Assembly (NCBI RefSeq): GCF_000202635.1
Contig: NC_015125.1
Span: 2,294,001 to 2,358,000, forward strand
Length of the DNA: 64,000 nt
Origin: Microbacterium testaceum StLB037
Lineage (GTDB): Bacteria > Actinomycetota > Actinomycetes > Actinomycetales > Microbacteriaceae
Reading direction: 5' to 3'
Shown: piece after piece, positions 34,422 to 42,629 of the stretch
Position numbering within the stretch: position 1 is the stretch's first letter
Layout: each line of letters starts with the position of its first letter
Position numbers and translations under genes: made by a program
Notes under the pieces: model-generated
Told to the model about the DNA's origin: nothing
Databases searched by the model: none
Seen by the model: the letters and a program-made list of their open reading frames with translations, nothing else

Positions 34422-36146
34422 GTGTCGCATCCCTCCCTGCCCACGTTCGACGTGCGCGAGATCCCCTTCAGCTTCCGCGGCTCGTGGCTCGACCTGTCGC
34501 CCGTCGTGGGGCTGCACCGCCAGGTCGACGACGTGCACCTCGTGTCGCACGTCAACGGCATGCACGCCGTCCTCCGCCTCACCCCCACCGTCGACGGGGA
34601 GCGGGCGGATGCCACGACCCGGGCGGACGCGGCAGCTCTTGCCTGGGCGGTGGGCGAGACCGTCGTCGCCACCGCCGTGTTCGAGTCGGCCGACATCGTG
34701 CGCATCGCGGGAGCGGGGGCGGACTTCACCCTCGCCGATGCGGTCGAGGAGCTCACGCCCTTCACCGGGTCGTACTTCTTCCGCGATCCGTTGGACGGCG
34801 CGTACGTCTTCACCTCCTACGAGACCGGCCGCCGGTATCGCGTCACCGTGCTGTCCGGCGAGGTGGCGACGGAAGGGGTCGAGGCGCTCGGTCAGAGCGT
34901 GCGCGCCCTGACCGTGGGAGGCGACACGTGGGAGATCGCGATCGAGCAGATCGAGGCGGCGGCCCCGGCCTATCGGGCGGGCGAGGCGTTCGACGAGGTC
35001 CGCGCGCGCGTCGTCGAGGAGTTCACGGACTACCTCGACCGGATCGCCGGCTGGCGGACCGAGGCGACGCCCGCCGTCGCCCGGGCCGCGTACGTCCTCT
35101 GGTCGGCCACGGTCGCCCCGGCCGGATTCGTCACGCGCGAGTCGGTGCTCATGTCGAAGCACTGGATGGACAAGGTGTGGAGCTGGGACCACACCTTCAA
35201 CGCCCTGGCGCTCGCGCCCGGGCTCGCCGACGCCGCGCTCGATCAGTTCTTCGCCCCGTTCGACCACCAGGATGCCGCGGGCGCGATGCCCGACTCGATC
35301 ACGCACGCCGAGGTGCTCTACAACTACGTGAAGCCCCCGATCCACGGGTGGGCGTGGGCGAAGCTGCGCGAGCGCCTCGCACGGCCCCTCACCGAAGACG
35401 AGCTGTTCGCGGGATACGCGCGGCTCTCGCGGTGGTCGCGGTTCTGGCTGGACTACCGCACCGCTCCCGGGCGCGACCTGCCGTACTACCAGCACGGCAA
35501 CGACAGCGGGTGGGACAACTCCACGACCTTCGACCACGACCGCGTGATCGAAGCGCCCGACCTCGCCGCCTTCCTCGTCGTGCAGCTCGACGTCCTCGCC
35601 GATCTCGCGGACGAGCTCGGAACGGGGGAGGGCGCCGACTGGCGCGCCGAGCGCGATCGGGTCCAGGGCGCGCTCCTGCGCGACCTCCGAGACGACGAAG
35701 GGTTCTTCGCGGTCGGCGCGCTCAGCGGGACGGTGAGCAAACGGTCCAGTCTGCTGAACCTCCTGCCGGTTCTCGCCTCCGAGCGGTTCCCCGCCGCGGT
35801 GACGGACGCCCTGGCGGAGCGCATCGCGGAGCACCTGACCACCTGGGGTCCGGCCACTCAGCTCGTGGGAACGCCCGAATACGAGGACGACGGCTACTGG
35901 CGCGGTCCGATCTGGGCCCCCTCGACGATGCTCATCGAGGAGGGGCTGCGTCGCGGGGGGCACGTCGAGCTGGCCGACACGATCAACGAGCGCTTCCGCC
36001 GACTGTGCGAGGAGTCGGGCTTCGCCGAGAACTTCGACGCGCGGACGGGCGCGGGACTGCGCGACCGCGCGTACACCTGGACGGCGAGCGTGTACCTCGT
36101 CTTCGCGCACGAGCACACGCTGCGCACGGCCGGGGGCGACGCGTGA
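34422..36146 (+). CDS. GH63/MGH1-like (alpha/alpha)6-barrel glycoside hydrolase
   Basis: A 574-residue protein without signal peptide. After an N-terminal beta-sandwich-like part (about 1-200) comes an (alpha/alpha)6 barrel resembling MGH1/GH63 enzymes: MSKHWMDKVWSWDHTFNALA, GAMPDSITHAEVLYNYVKPPIHGWAW, YQHGNDSGWDNSTTFD and DDGYWRGPIWAPSTMLIEEGL. The Asp in WSWDH/NDSGWD and the Glu of IEEGL are likely catalytic. It would release glucose or mannose from an imported glycoside; the substrate is not determinable. GTG 34422 follows GAAAGG by six bases. Its stop overlaps the GH31 start (GTGA). Confidence 0.82.
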   Translation: MSHPSLPTFDVREIPFSFRGSWLDLSPVVGLHRQVDDVHLVSHVNGMHAVLRLTPTVDGERADATTRADAAALAWAVGETVVATAVFESADIVRIAGAGADFTLADAVEELTPFTGSYFFRDPLDGAYVFTSYETGRRYRVTVLSGEVATEGVEALGQSVRALTVGGDTWEIAIEQIEAAAPAYRAGEAFDEVRARVVEEFTDYLDRIAGWRTEATPAVARAAYVLWSATVAPAGFVTRESVLMSKHWMDKVWSWDHTFNALALAPGLADAALDQFFAPFDHQDAAGAMPDSITHAEVLYNYVKPPIHGWAWAKLRERLARPLTEDELFAGYARLSRWSRFWLDYRTAPGRDLPYYQHGNDSGWDNSTTFDHDRVIEAPDLAAFLVVQLDVLADLADELGTGEGADWRAERDRVQGALLRDLRDDEGFFAVGALSGTVSKRSSLLNLLPVLASERFPAAVTDALAERIAEHLTTWGPATQLVGTPEYEDDGYWRGPIWAPSTMLIEEGLRRGGHVELADTINERFRRLCEESGFAENFDARTGAGLRDRAYTWTASVYLVFAHEHTLRTAGGDA

Positions 36147-38194
36147 CCGTGCACTTCCACGTCGAGGGGACGCGGCTCGTCTGGCGCGGTGACGGAGAGA
36201 CCGTGGTCGTGGAGCCGTGGGGACGAGACAGCGTCCGCGTGCGGTCCCGTCTCATGCACGACATCGTCGATCACGACTGGGCGCTGCTTCCCCCCGCCCC
36301 CGCCCACGCCGAAGCCGACGTCGTCGTCGCGGGCGACACGGCGACCCTCACCAGCGGTCGCCTGCGCGTGGTCGCGACCTCGCGGACCGGCATCCAGCTG
36401 CAGACGGGGTACGACCGCAACTTCTGCCACCTCGCCTTCTTCGACGTCGACGGCCGGCTGCTCTTCCAGGAGAGGGATGCCGGGGGCTCCCTCGCGCTGG
36501 TCGCCCGCGAGCACCGTCCCATCCCCGGTGGCGACGTGCGCCTGACCGCGTCGTTCGAGAGCGCCTCGGACGAGCGTCTTTTCGGGATGGGGCAGTACCA
36601 GCAGGACGTGCTCGACCTGAAGGGCTGCACCCTCGAGCTCGCGCATCGCAACTCGCAGTCGAGCGTGCCCTTCGTGCTCTCCGACCGCGGCTACGGCTTC
36701 CTGTGGCACAACCCCGCGATCGGGCGGGCGACGTTCGCGGCGAACGGCACGCGATGGTCCGCCGAGTCCACAGACCAGCTCGACTACTGGGTCACGGCGG
36801 GAGCCACCCCGCGCGACATCTCGCGGGCCTACGCGGATGCCACGGGCCACACGCCGATGATGCCCGAGCGCGGTCTCGGCTTCTGGCAGTGCAAGCTGCG
36901 CTACTCCTCGCAGGAAGAGCTGCTCGCCGTCGCTCGGGAGCACAAGAGACGCGGCCTTCCACTCGACGTCATCGTCGCCGACTTCTTCCACTGGCCGAGG
37001 ATGGGCGACTTCCGTTTCGAGGAGGAGTTCTGGCCCGACCCCGCCGCGATGGTGCGCGAGCTCGACGAACTGGGCGTCGAACTGATGGTCTCGGTGTGGC
37101 CGCAGGTGTCGCTCGAATCCGAGAACTACGCGCACATGAAGAAGGAGAACCTCCTCGTCCGCGCCGAGCGCGGCCTCGACGTGCACATGTCCTTCGAGGG
37201 GCCGAGCGCGTTCCTCGACGCCACGAACCCGCGGGCGCGCGCCTTCGTGTGGGAGAGGTGCCGGGAGAACTACGGCGGTCATGGCATCCGCACCTTCTGG
37301 CTCGACGAAGCCGAGCCCGAGTACGGCCTCTACGACTACGACAACTTCCGCTACCACGCCGGCTCCGTGCTGCAGGTGGGCAACGTCTACCCGCAGCACT
37401 ACGCGCGGGCGTTCGCCGAGGGGCAGTGGGGCGACGGCGAGACCGAGGTCGTGAACCTCCTCCGCACGGCGTGGGCGGGCAGTCAGCGCTACGGCGCGTT
37501 GGTGTGGTCGGGCGACATCGCTTCGACCTTCGCGGCGCTTCGCGCGCAGGTGACCGCGGGCATCCACATGGGCGTCGCCGGTATCCCGTGGTTCACCACC
37601 GACATCGGCGGCTTCCACCACGGGGATCCGGATGCCGAGGACTTCCGCGAACTGCTCGTCCGCTGGTTCCAGTTCGGGACGTTCTGCCCGGTGATGCGTC
37701 TGCACGGCGATCGGCTGCCGACGACGCCCGTGCACGCGGCCGACGGCTCGCGGCGCTCGCCGAGCGGCGGGCCGAACGAGGTGTGGAGCTTCGGCGACGC
37801 CGTCACCCCGGTGCTCGAACGGTACCTCTTCGCCCGGGAGGCTCTGCGCCCCTACACCCGAGAGGTGATGCGCGACGCGCACCTCGACGGGCAACCCGTC
37901 CTGCGCGGGCTCTTCCACGAGTTCCCCGACGACGAGCGCTGCTGGACGGTGAAGGACCAGTACCTGTTCGGCCCGGACCTCCTCGTCGCGCCCGTGATGG
38001 AGGCCGGCGCGCGCTCGCGGAGCGTGGTGCTGCCCGCGGGCGCGGAATGGACCGACCTGTGGACGGGCGCGGTGTTCGCCGGCGGCGGCGAGATCGACGT
38101 GGAGGCGCCGCTGGAGAGGATCCCGGTCTTCGTCCGCGACGGCGCCCAGCCCGAGGTGGTCGAGGCGGTGCGCGCGGCGCTGCGTGCCGACTGA
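36143..38194 (+). CDS. GH31 alpha-glycosidase (alpha-glucosidase/alpha-xylosidase type)
   Basis: A 683-residue cytoplasmic GH31 enzyme. The N-terminal beta-sandwich (about 1-230) is followed by a TIM barrel with QCKLRYSSQEELL, VIVADFFHWP, the nucleophile motif FWLDEAEPEYG (Asp near 388) and the acid/base region LVWSGDIAST (Asp near 458), then C-terminal beta-domains. It hydrolyses alpha-glycosidic bonds with retention. The operon partner is a GH63-like enzyme, so the two may act in sequence on one imported oligosaccharide. GTG 36143 overlaps the preceding stop. Confidence 0.9.
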   Translation: MTVHFHVEGTRLVWRGDGETVVVEPWGRDSVRVRSRLMHDIVDHDWALLPPAPAHAEADVVVAGDTATLTSGRLRVVATSRTGIQLQTGYDRNFCHLAFFDVDGRLLFQERDAGGSLALVAREHRPIPGGDVRLTASFESASDERLFGMGQYQQDVLDLKGCTLELAHRNSQSSVPFVLSDRGYGFLWHNPAIGRATFAANGTRWSAESTDQLDYWVTAGATPRDISRAYADATGHTPMMPERGLGFWQCKLRYSSQEELLAVAREHKRRGLPLDVIVADFFHWPRMGDFRFEEEFWPDPAAMVRELDELGVELMVSVWPQVSLESENYAHMKKENLLVRAERGLDVHMSFEGPSAFLDATNPRARAFVWERCRENYGGHGIRTFWLDEAEPEYGLYDYDNFRYHAGSVLQVGNVYPQHYARAFAEGQWGDGETEVVNLLRTAWAGSQRYGALVWSGDIASTFAALRAQVTAGIHMGVAGIPWFTTDIGGFHHGDPDAEDFRELLVRWFQFGTFCPVMRLHGDRLPTTPVHAADGSRRSPSGGPNEVWSFGDAVTPVLERYLFAREALRPYTREVMRDAHLDGQPVLRGLFHEFPDDERCWTVKDQYLFGPDLLVAPVMEAGARSRSVVLPAGAEWTDLWTGAVFAGGGEIDVEAPLERIPVFVRDGAQPEVVEAVRAALRAD

Positions 38195-38241
38195 CGCGCG
38201 AGCGGGGCGAACCGCCGTGCCGAGTACCGGCCGGCTGTCTT

Positions 38242-38311
38242 GCGATAAACGCCATTCGGTGCCGGAAACGCGGCGGCGCGGCGTTTCTCGGCAGGAATGG
38301 CGTTTATCGCG
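38242..38311. repeat. 70-bp palindromic repeat, copy 2
   Basis: Second copy of the element at 30021-30090, with the same length and identical 16-base outer ends (GCGATAAACGCCATTC and complement). Inner arms are GAAACG/CGTTTC instead of GACACG/CGTGTC, a compensated change. It lies 47 bases after the GH31 stop codon and before a terminator. Confidence 0.8.
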
Positions 38312-38325
38312 AGTGCGCGGCAGGT

Positions 38326-38363
38326 AAAGGGACCCCGGATGCCGTGGCATCCGGGGTCCCCTT
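38326..38363 (-). terminator. Long hairpin between convergent GH31 and CitMHS genes
   Basis: An 18-bp stem with one mismatch and a two-base loop, centred on GGATGCCGTGGCATCC, ends 13 bases before the stop of the minus-strand transporter gene. It can serve both convergent transcripts. Confidence 0.8.
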
Positions 38364-38375
38364 ACGGGTTGACGC

Positions 38376-39902
38376 TCAGCCCAGCAGCGGTACCGCACCC
38401 ACCAGCACGCCGACGGCGAGCATCACCAGCGAGACGACGGTCGCGCGCCACAGCACCTTCTTGTGGTGGTCGCCGAGGTTGACGCCGGCGAGCGAGACCA
38501 GCAGCAGGATCGCGGGCACCAACGGGCTCTGCAGGTGCACGGGCTGGCCGGTGATCGAGGCGCGGGCCATCTCGACGGGGGCGATGCCGTAGTTCGCCGC
38601 GCTCTCGGCGAGGACGGGCAGGATGCCGAAGTAAAACGCGTCGTTCGACATGAAGAACGTGAACGGGATCGACAGCACGCCCGTGATGACGGCGAGGAAC
38701 GGTCCCATCGACGACGGGATCACCTCGGTGATCCAGGCGGCCATCGCGGTGACCATGCCGGTGCCGTTGAGCACGCCGACCAGGACGCCGGCGGCGAGGA
38801 CCATCGACACCACCCCGACGATCGAGGGCGCGTGCGCGACGATCTCGTCGGCCTGACCGCGCAGCTTCGGGAAGTTCACGATGAGGGCGACGGCCGCGCC
38901 GACCATGAAGACGAACGCCAGCGGGAAGATGTCCATCACCAGGAGGACCATGACGGCCACGGTGAGCGCGAGGTTGAACCAGATGAGCTTCGGGCGCAGC
39001 GTCGCGCGGTTCGGGTCGAGCATCGTGTCGGCCATCGCGGTGTCGGCGGTGTCGACGAGCTGGGTCGCGGCGACGGCGTCGCGTCCGCCGCGGACGGTGA
39101 CGATGTTGCCGGTGCGCAGCGACGCGACCGCGCCGGGCTTGGGCTCCGCCCCGCGGAACAGCTTCGGGGCACCGAGACGACCGAAGCCACCGGGGGCGTC
39201 GAGCTTCGAGGTGTCGACGACACCGGCGAGACGCTTGCGCTCGGCGAGGCCGAGGAACCAGGCGAAGGCGAGAGAGACGACGAGACCCGCGGCGAGCGAG
39301 GGGATCATCGGCACGAAGACGTCGGTGGGCTGCAGCCCCAGCGCGGTGGCCGCGCGAACGGTCGGTCCGCCCCACGGGACGATGTTCATCGTGCCGTTCA
39401 TCAGACCCGCGACGCAGGTGAGCACGACGGGGCTCATGCCCAGGCGCAGGTACAGCGGCAGCATCGCCGAGGTCGTGATGATGAAGGTCGTCGATCCGTC
39501 GCCGTCGAGAGAGACGGCACCCGCGAGGATCGCCGTGCCGAGCACGATCTTGGCGGGGTCATCGCCCAGCACGCGCGTGATCACGCGGATCAGCGGGTCG
39601 AACAGGCCGACGTCGATCATGATGCCGAAGTACATGATCGCGAACATCAGCAGGGCGGCGGTGGGCGCCATCTTGCTGATCGCGTCGATCACCATGTCGC
39701 CGAGGCCCAGGCCCGCTCCCGCGATCAGCCCGAAGATCGTCGGGACGACGATGAGGGCGACCATGGGGGTGAGGCGCCGCGTCATGATCAGGGCCATGAA
39801 CGACAGGACCATGAGGAAGCCGAGGGCCACGAGCACCCCGTCGGCGGGCGTGTACGCCACCGGGTACTCGGCCGTGTCGGCCGCAAGGATCAGGGGGGTC
39901 AT
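38376..39902 (-). CDS. CitMHS-family metal-citrate (carboxylate) transporter
   Basis: A 508-residue polytopic membrane protein with about 12 helices. CitMHS features are LTPMVALIVVPTIFGLIAG, AILAGAVSLDGDGSTTFIITTSAMLPLYLRLGM, MNGTMNIVPWGGPTVRAATAL and FTFFMSNDAFYFGILPVLAESAANYGI. A cytoplasmic loop of about 110 residues splits the two halves. The family imports citrate complexed with Mg or Ca by proton symport. ATG 39902 follows AAGGAG by five bases. It is divergent from a CitA/CitB-like two-component system, its likely regulator. Confidence 0.9.
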   Translation of the reverse strand: MTPLILAADTAEYPVAYTPADGVLVALGFLMVLSFMALIMTRRLTPMVALIVVPTIFGLIAGAGLGLGDMVIDAISKMAPTAALLMFAIMYFGIMIDVGLFDPLIRVITRVLGDDPAKIVLGTAILAGAVSLDGDGSTTFIITTSAMLPLYLRLGMSPVVLTCVAGLMNGTMNIVPWGGPTVRAATALGLQPTDVFVPMIPSLAAGLVVSLAFAWFLGLAERKRLAGVVDTSKLDAPGGFGRLGAPKLFRGAEPKPGAVASLRTGNIVTVRGGRDAVAATQLVDTADTAMADTMLDPNRATLRPKLIWFNLALTVAVMVLLVMDIFPLAFVFMVGAAVALIVNFPKLRGQADEIVAHAPSIVGVVSMVLAAGVLVGVLNGTGMVTAMAAWITEVIPSSMGPFLAVITGVLSIPFTFFMSNDAFYFGILPVLAESAANYGIAPVEMARASITGQPVHLQSPLVPAILLLVSLAGVNLGDHHKKVLWRATVVSLVMLAVGVLVGAVPLLG

Positions 39903-40062
39903 CGCGACTCCTTCGTCGTGACGGGCGCGAATCTCGCGCTGTCGATCCGGTGACACTACGGATGCCGAGACCCCGACCGCGCGCTTGCTCGCATTGCGCG
40001 GGGTTATGCGCGTACCGTGTGTTCTGCGCATTTCGCGCACGAGGTGGTGTTCAGGGAGGCGC

Positions 40063-41676
40063 ATGCGGTTCGCAACCCGAATGCTCGTCGTGCAGGTGGC
40101 GACCCAGGTGGTCGTCGTCGCGGTGTGCACCGCGGTCTTCGCCTGGCTCGGCGTGCAGCAGCTCAAGGCCGAGGCCGACTCGTCGGCGCTGAATATCGCG
40201 CGCTCGGTCGCCGAAGCCCCCGAGGTGCGCGACCTCGTCGCCGCCTACTCCGCCGATCCGGGCACCCCGGATGCCGCGGGCCTGCGCGACGGCCTTCTCC
40301 AGCGGTACGCGGTCGACGTCACCAGCCGCACCGAGGGCCTGTTCGTCGTGATCACCGACGACCATGGCATCCGACTCGCCCATCCCGATCCCGACCGCCT
40401 CGGCCAGGTCGTCAGCACGAGTTTCGCGGACGCGCTCGCGGGCCGCGAGGTCGTCACCTGGGAGACCGGAACGCTGGGGGAGTCGGCGCGCGCGAAGGTG
40501 CCCGTGTACCCGCCGGGCGGCGGCGCCCCGGTGGGGGAGGTGAGCGTCGGGTTCGAACGCGCGAGCGTTTTCGACGACCTGCCCGCTCTCCTCGGCGGGA
40601 TCGCCGTGGCCGTGGCGCTCGCCGTCGCGATCGGCGCGCTCGTCGCGCTCCTCATGCGCCGGCGCCTCGAGCGGCTCACGCTCGGCGTCCAACCCGAGGA
40701 GCTCGTCGCCCTCGTGCAGACCCAGACGGCTGTGCTCGAGGGAGCCGACGAGGGTGTCCTCGCCATCGACGAGGCGGGGGTCGTGCGCGTGTGCACCACG
40801 ACCGCCGAACGTCTTCTCGGGATCACGGATGCCGTCGGCCGCCCCCTCGCCGACCTCGACCTCCCGCCCGCCGTCGCGACGGCCCTCGCCGGTGCCGGGG
40901 CGAGCACGGGGCTGCCGATCGAGGGTCGGGTCGTGTTCATCGACGTGCGTCCGGTGCGCCGCGGCGCCCGCGCGCTCGGCCGCGTCGCGGTGCTGCGCGA
41001 CCGCACCGACGTCGCCGCGCTCTCGGGGAGGCTCGACAGCGTCCGCGCGATGGGCGATGCCCTTCGGGTCCAGCGGCACGAGAACGCCAACCGCCTGCAC
41101 GCGGCGGTCGGTCTGCTCGACGCCGGGCGCACCGCCGAGGCCCGCGCGTTCCTCGCCGACCTCGTGGACCGCGGGTCGGTGGACTGGGCCGTTCCCGGCA
41201 TCGACCTCGTCGGCGACGCGATGCTGCAGTCCTTCCTCGGGGCGAAGGCGCTCGCCGCGCGCGAGCGGGGAGTGATCCTGCGCGTATCCGACGACACGTA
41301 CCTCCGCGGCACCGTCGACGACGTGGAAGACGTCGTGGCCGTGCTGGGGAACCTCGTCGACAACGCCGTGACCGCCACGGCATCCGGACCCGAGCCCCGC
41401 GAGGTCGAGGTCGCCGTGCTCGGCGACGGCGACGCGATCGTGCTCACGGTGGCCGATACCGGCGGGGGCATCGCCGACATCGAGGCGGCCTTCGCTCCCC
41501 GCGAGCGCGACGACGACCCCGCCGCCGTGCACGGCCTCGGCATCGGGCTGCCGCTCTCGCGCGAGTTCGCGCGGCGACGCGGCGGCGACGTGTGGGTCGT
41601 CGACCCGGGCGATGACGGCCACGGAGCTGTCGTCGCCGCGCGTCTGCCGGGAGTCCTGCGAGGAGAGAACGAATGA
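40063..41676 (+). CDS. CitA/DcuS-type sensor histidine kinase
   Basis: A 537-residue membrane sensor. TM1 (about 8-27) is followed by an extracytoplasmic PAS-like (Cache) domain (residues 35-170, including ITDDHGIRLAHPDPDRLGQ typical of CitA/DcuS), TM2 (about 180-205), a cytoplasmic PAS domain, a SpoOB-type dimerisation helix with the phospho-acceptor His in VQRHENANRLHAAVGLL, and a HATPase domain (NLVDNAVTA, DTGGG, GLGIGLPLSREFARRRGG). It probably senses a di- or tricarboxylate. ATG 40063 follows AGGGAGG; the stop overlaps the regulator start. Confidence 0.92.
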   Translation: MRFATRMLVVQVATQVVVVAVCTAVFAWLGVQQLKAEADSSALNIARSVAEAPEVRDLVAAYSADPGTPDAAGLRDGLLQRYAVDVTSRTEGLFVVITDDHGIRLAHPDPDRLGQVVSTSFADALAGREVVTWETGTLGESARAKVPVYPPGGGAPVGEVSVGFERASVFDDLPALLGGIAVAVALAVAIGALVALLMRRRLERLTLGVQPEELVALVQTQTAVLEGADEGVLAIDEAGVVRVCTTTAERLLGITDAVGRPLADLDLPPAVATALAGAGASTGLPIEGRVVFIDVRPVRRGARALGRVAVLRDRTDVAALSGRLDSVRAMGDALRVQRHENANRLHAAVGLLDAGRTAEARAFLADLVDRGSVDWAVPGIDLVGDAMLQSFLGAKALAARERGVILRVSDDTYLRGTVDDVEDVVAVLGNLVDNAVTATASGPEPREVEVAVLGDGDAIVLTVADTGGGIADIEAAFAPRERDDDPAAVHGLGIGLPLSREFARRRGGDVWVVDPGDDGHGAVVAARLPGVLRGENE

Positions 41677-42323
41677 CCGACATCCGCGTCCTCGTCGTCG
41701 ACGACGACTTCCGCGTCGCGGGACTCCACCGCGACGCCGTGGCCTCTCGGCCCGGCTTCCTCGCGCTGGAACCGGCTCGCACGGTGGGGGAGGCCCGCGC
41801 GGCGCTCGCCGCGCACACCCCCGACCTCGTGCTGGCCGACGTGTACCTCCCCGACGGGGACGGGATCGAGCTGGTCCGCTCGGCCGGCATCGACGCGTTC
41901 GTCCTGTCGGCGGCGACGGATGCCGAGACCGTCCGCCGCGCGTTCACGGCCGGGGCTCTCGCGTACCTGGTGAAACCGTTCGACACCCGCGTGCTGGCGG
42001 AGCGTCTCGACCGCTACGCCCGCTACCGCAATCTCCTCTCGAGCGCGCGGCCGCTCTCGCAGGATGACATCGACCGCGCGGCATCCGTGATGCGGGGGGA
42101 GCGCGAAGGGCCGTCGCTCGCCCGCTCGGCGACCGAGCAGACGGTATTGGCGGCCCTCGGCGCCGACGAGGCCTCAGCGAGCGAGGTGGCCGAACGCATC
42201 GGCGTCTCGCGCGCGACCGCGCAGCGCCACCTCACGGCCCTCGCCGAGCGGGGCCTGGTGCAGGTGAGTCTGCGCTACGGCTCGACGGGGCGGCCCGAGC
42301 ACCGCTTCCGCGCCGGCGCCTGA
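41673..42323 (+). CDS. CitB/DpiA-type response regulator
   Basis: A 216-residue regulator. The receiver domain (residues 4-120) has DDD near the N-terminus, the phosphorylation site LVLADVYLPDGDG (Asp near 54) and the KPF lysine. The C-terminal helix-turn-helix (EASASEVAERIGVSRATAQRHLTALAERGLVQVSLRYGSTGRPEHRF) is of the CitB/DctR kind. ATG 41673 overlaps the kinase stop (ATGA). It probably activates the divergent CitMHS transporter gene. Confidence 0.92.
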   Translation: MTDIRVLVVDDDFRVAGLHRDAVASRPGFLALEPARTVGEARAALAAHTPDLVLADVYLPDGDGIELVRSAGIDAFVLSAATDAETVRRAFTAGALAYLVKPFDTRVLAERLDRYARYRNLLSSARPLSQDDIDRAASVMRGEREGPSLARSATEQTVLAALGADEASASEVAERIGVSRATAQRHLTALAERGLVQVSLRYGSTGRPEHRFRAGA

Positions 42324-42356
42324 CCCGCCCCGCCCCGGCTCGCTGTATCTCGGCAG

Positions 42357-42493
42357 GCGAGGTGGCTGAGCGTGTCGAAGTCGCCGGGCGCGATCCTCGG
42401 GTGGCAACCGTCGAGGTGGCTGAGCTTGTCGAAGTCACCGGGCGATGCTTGGGTGGCAACCGTCGAGGTGGCTGAGCTTGTCGAAGTCACCGG
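42357..42493. repeat. Three direct copies of a GGTGGCTGAGC-type hairpin repeat
   Basis: The core GGTGGCTGAGCTTGTCGAAG begins at 42361 (one variant base), 42415 and 42467, spaced 54 and 52 bases, with conserved linkers (GGGTGGCAACCGTCGA). Each core is followed by a CACC or CGCC that pairs with the initial GGTG. The adjacent array at 42511 carries the same core in inverted orientation. The region is between convergent genes and non-coding. Confidence 0.8.
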
Positions 42494-42510
42494 TAGTTCG
42501 GCGGCATCCC

Positions 42511-42613
42511 GGTCCCTTCGACAGGCTCAGGGACCTCCGGCGGCATCCCGGTCCCTTCGGCGGGCTCAGGGACCTCCGGCGGCATCGCGGTCCCTTCTAC
42601 GGGCTCAGGGACC
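42511..42613. repeat. Three tandem hairpin repeats (GGTCCCTT...AGGGACC), 39-bp period
   Basis: Units at 42511, 42550 and 42589 each consist of a 25-base hairpin (GGTCCCT and AGGGACC arms around a CGACAGGCTC-like loop) plus a CCGGCGGCATC linker. CTTCGACAGGCTCAGG is the complement of the core repeated at 42361-42486. Likely transcription terminators or a mobile repeat array; too short and without unique spacers to be CRISPR. Confidence 0.8.
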
Positions 42614-42629
42614 TCTGCGCGCCCTGACC

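Noticed and set aside
34395..38398. Very long antisense open frames (573 aa and 834 aa, minus strand) opposite the GH63-like and GH31 genes
   Set aside because: They mirror the high GC3 of real genes; the translations are Arg/Asp/His/Gly/Val-rich without family motifs, while the plus-strand frames carry complete catalytic motifs.
40025..40039. TGCGC-ATTTC-GCGCA inverted repeat as a CitB binding site
   Set aside because: It lies between the divergent transporter and kinase genes, but such short GC palindromes are frequent by chance in this sequence and no second copy was found.
42357..42613. Possible CRISPR array
   Set aside because: Repeats are imperfect, the intervening sequences are also conserved, orientation inverts halfway, and no cas gene is near.
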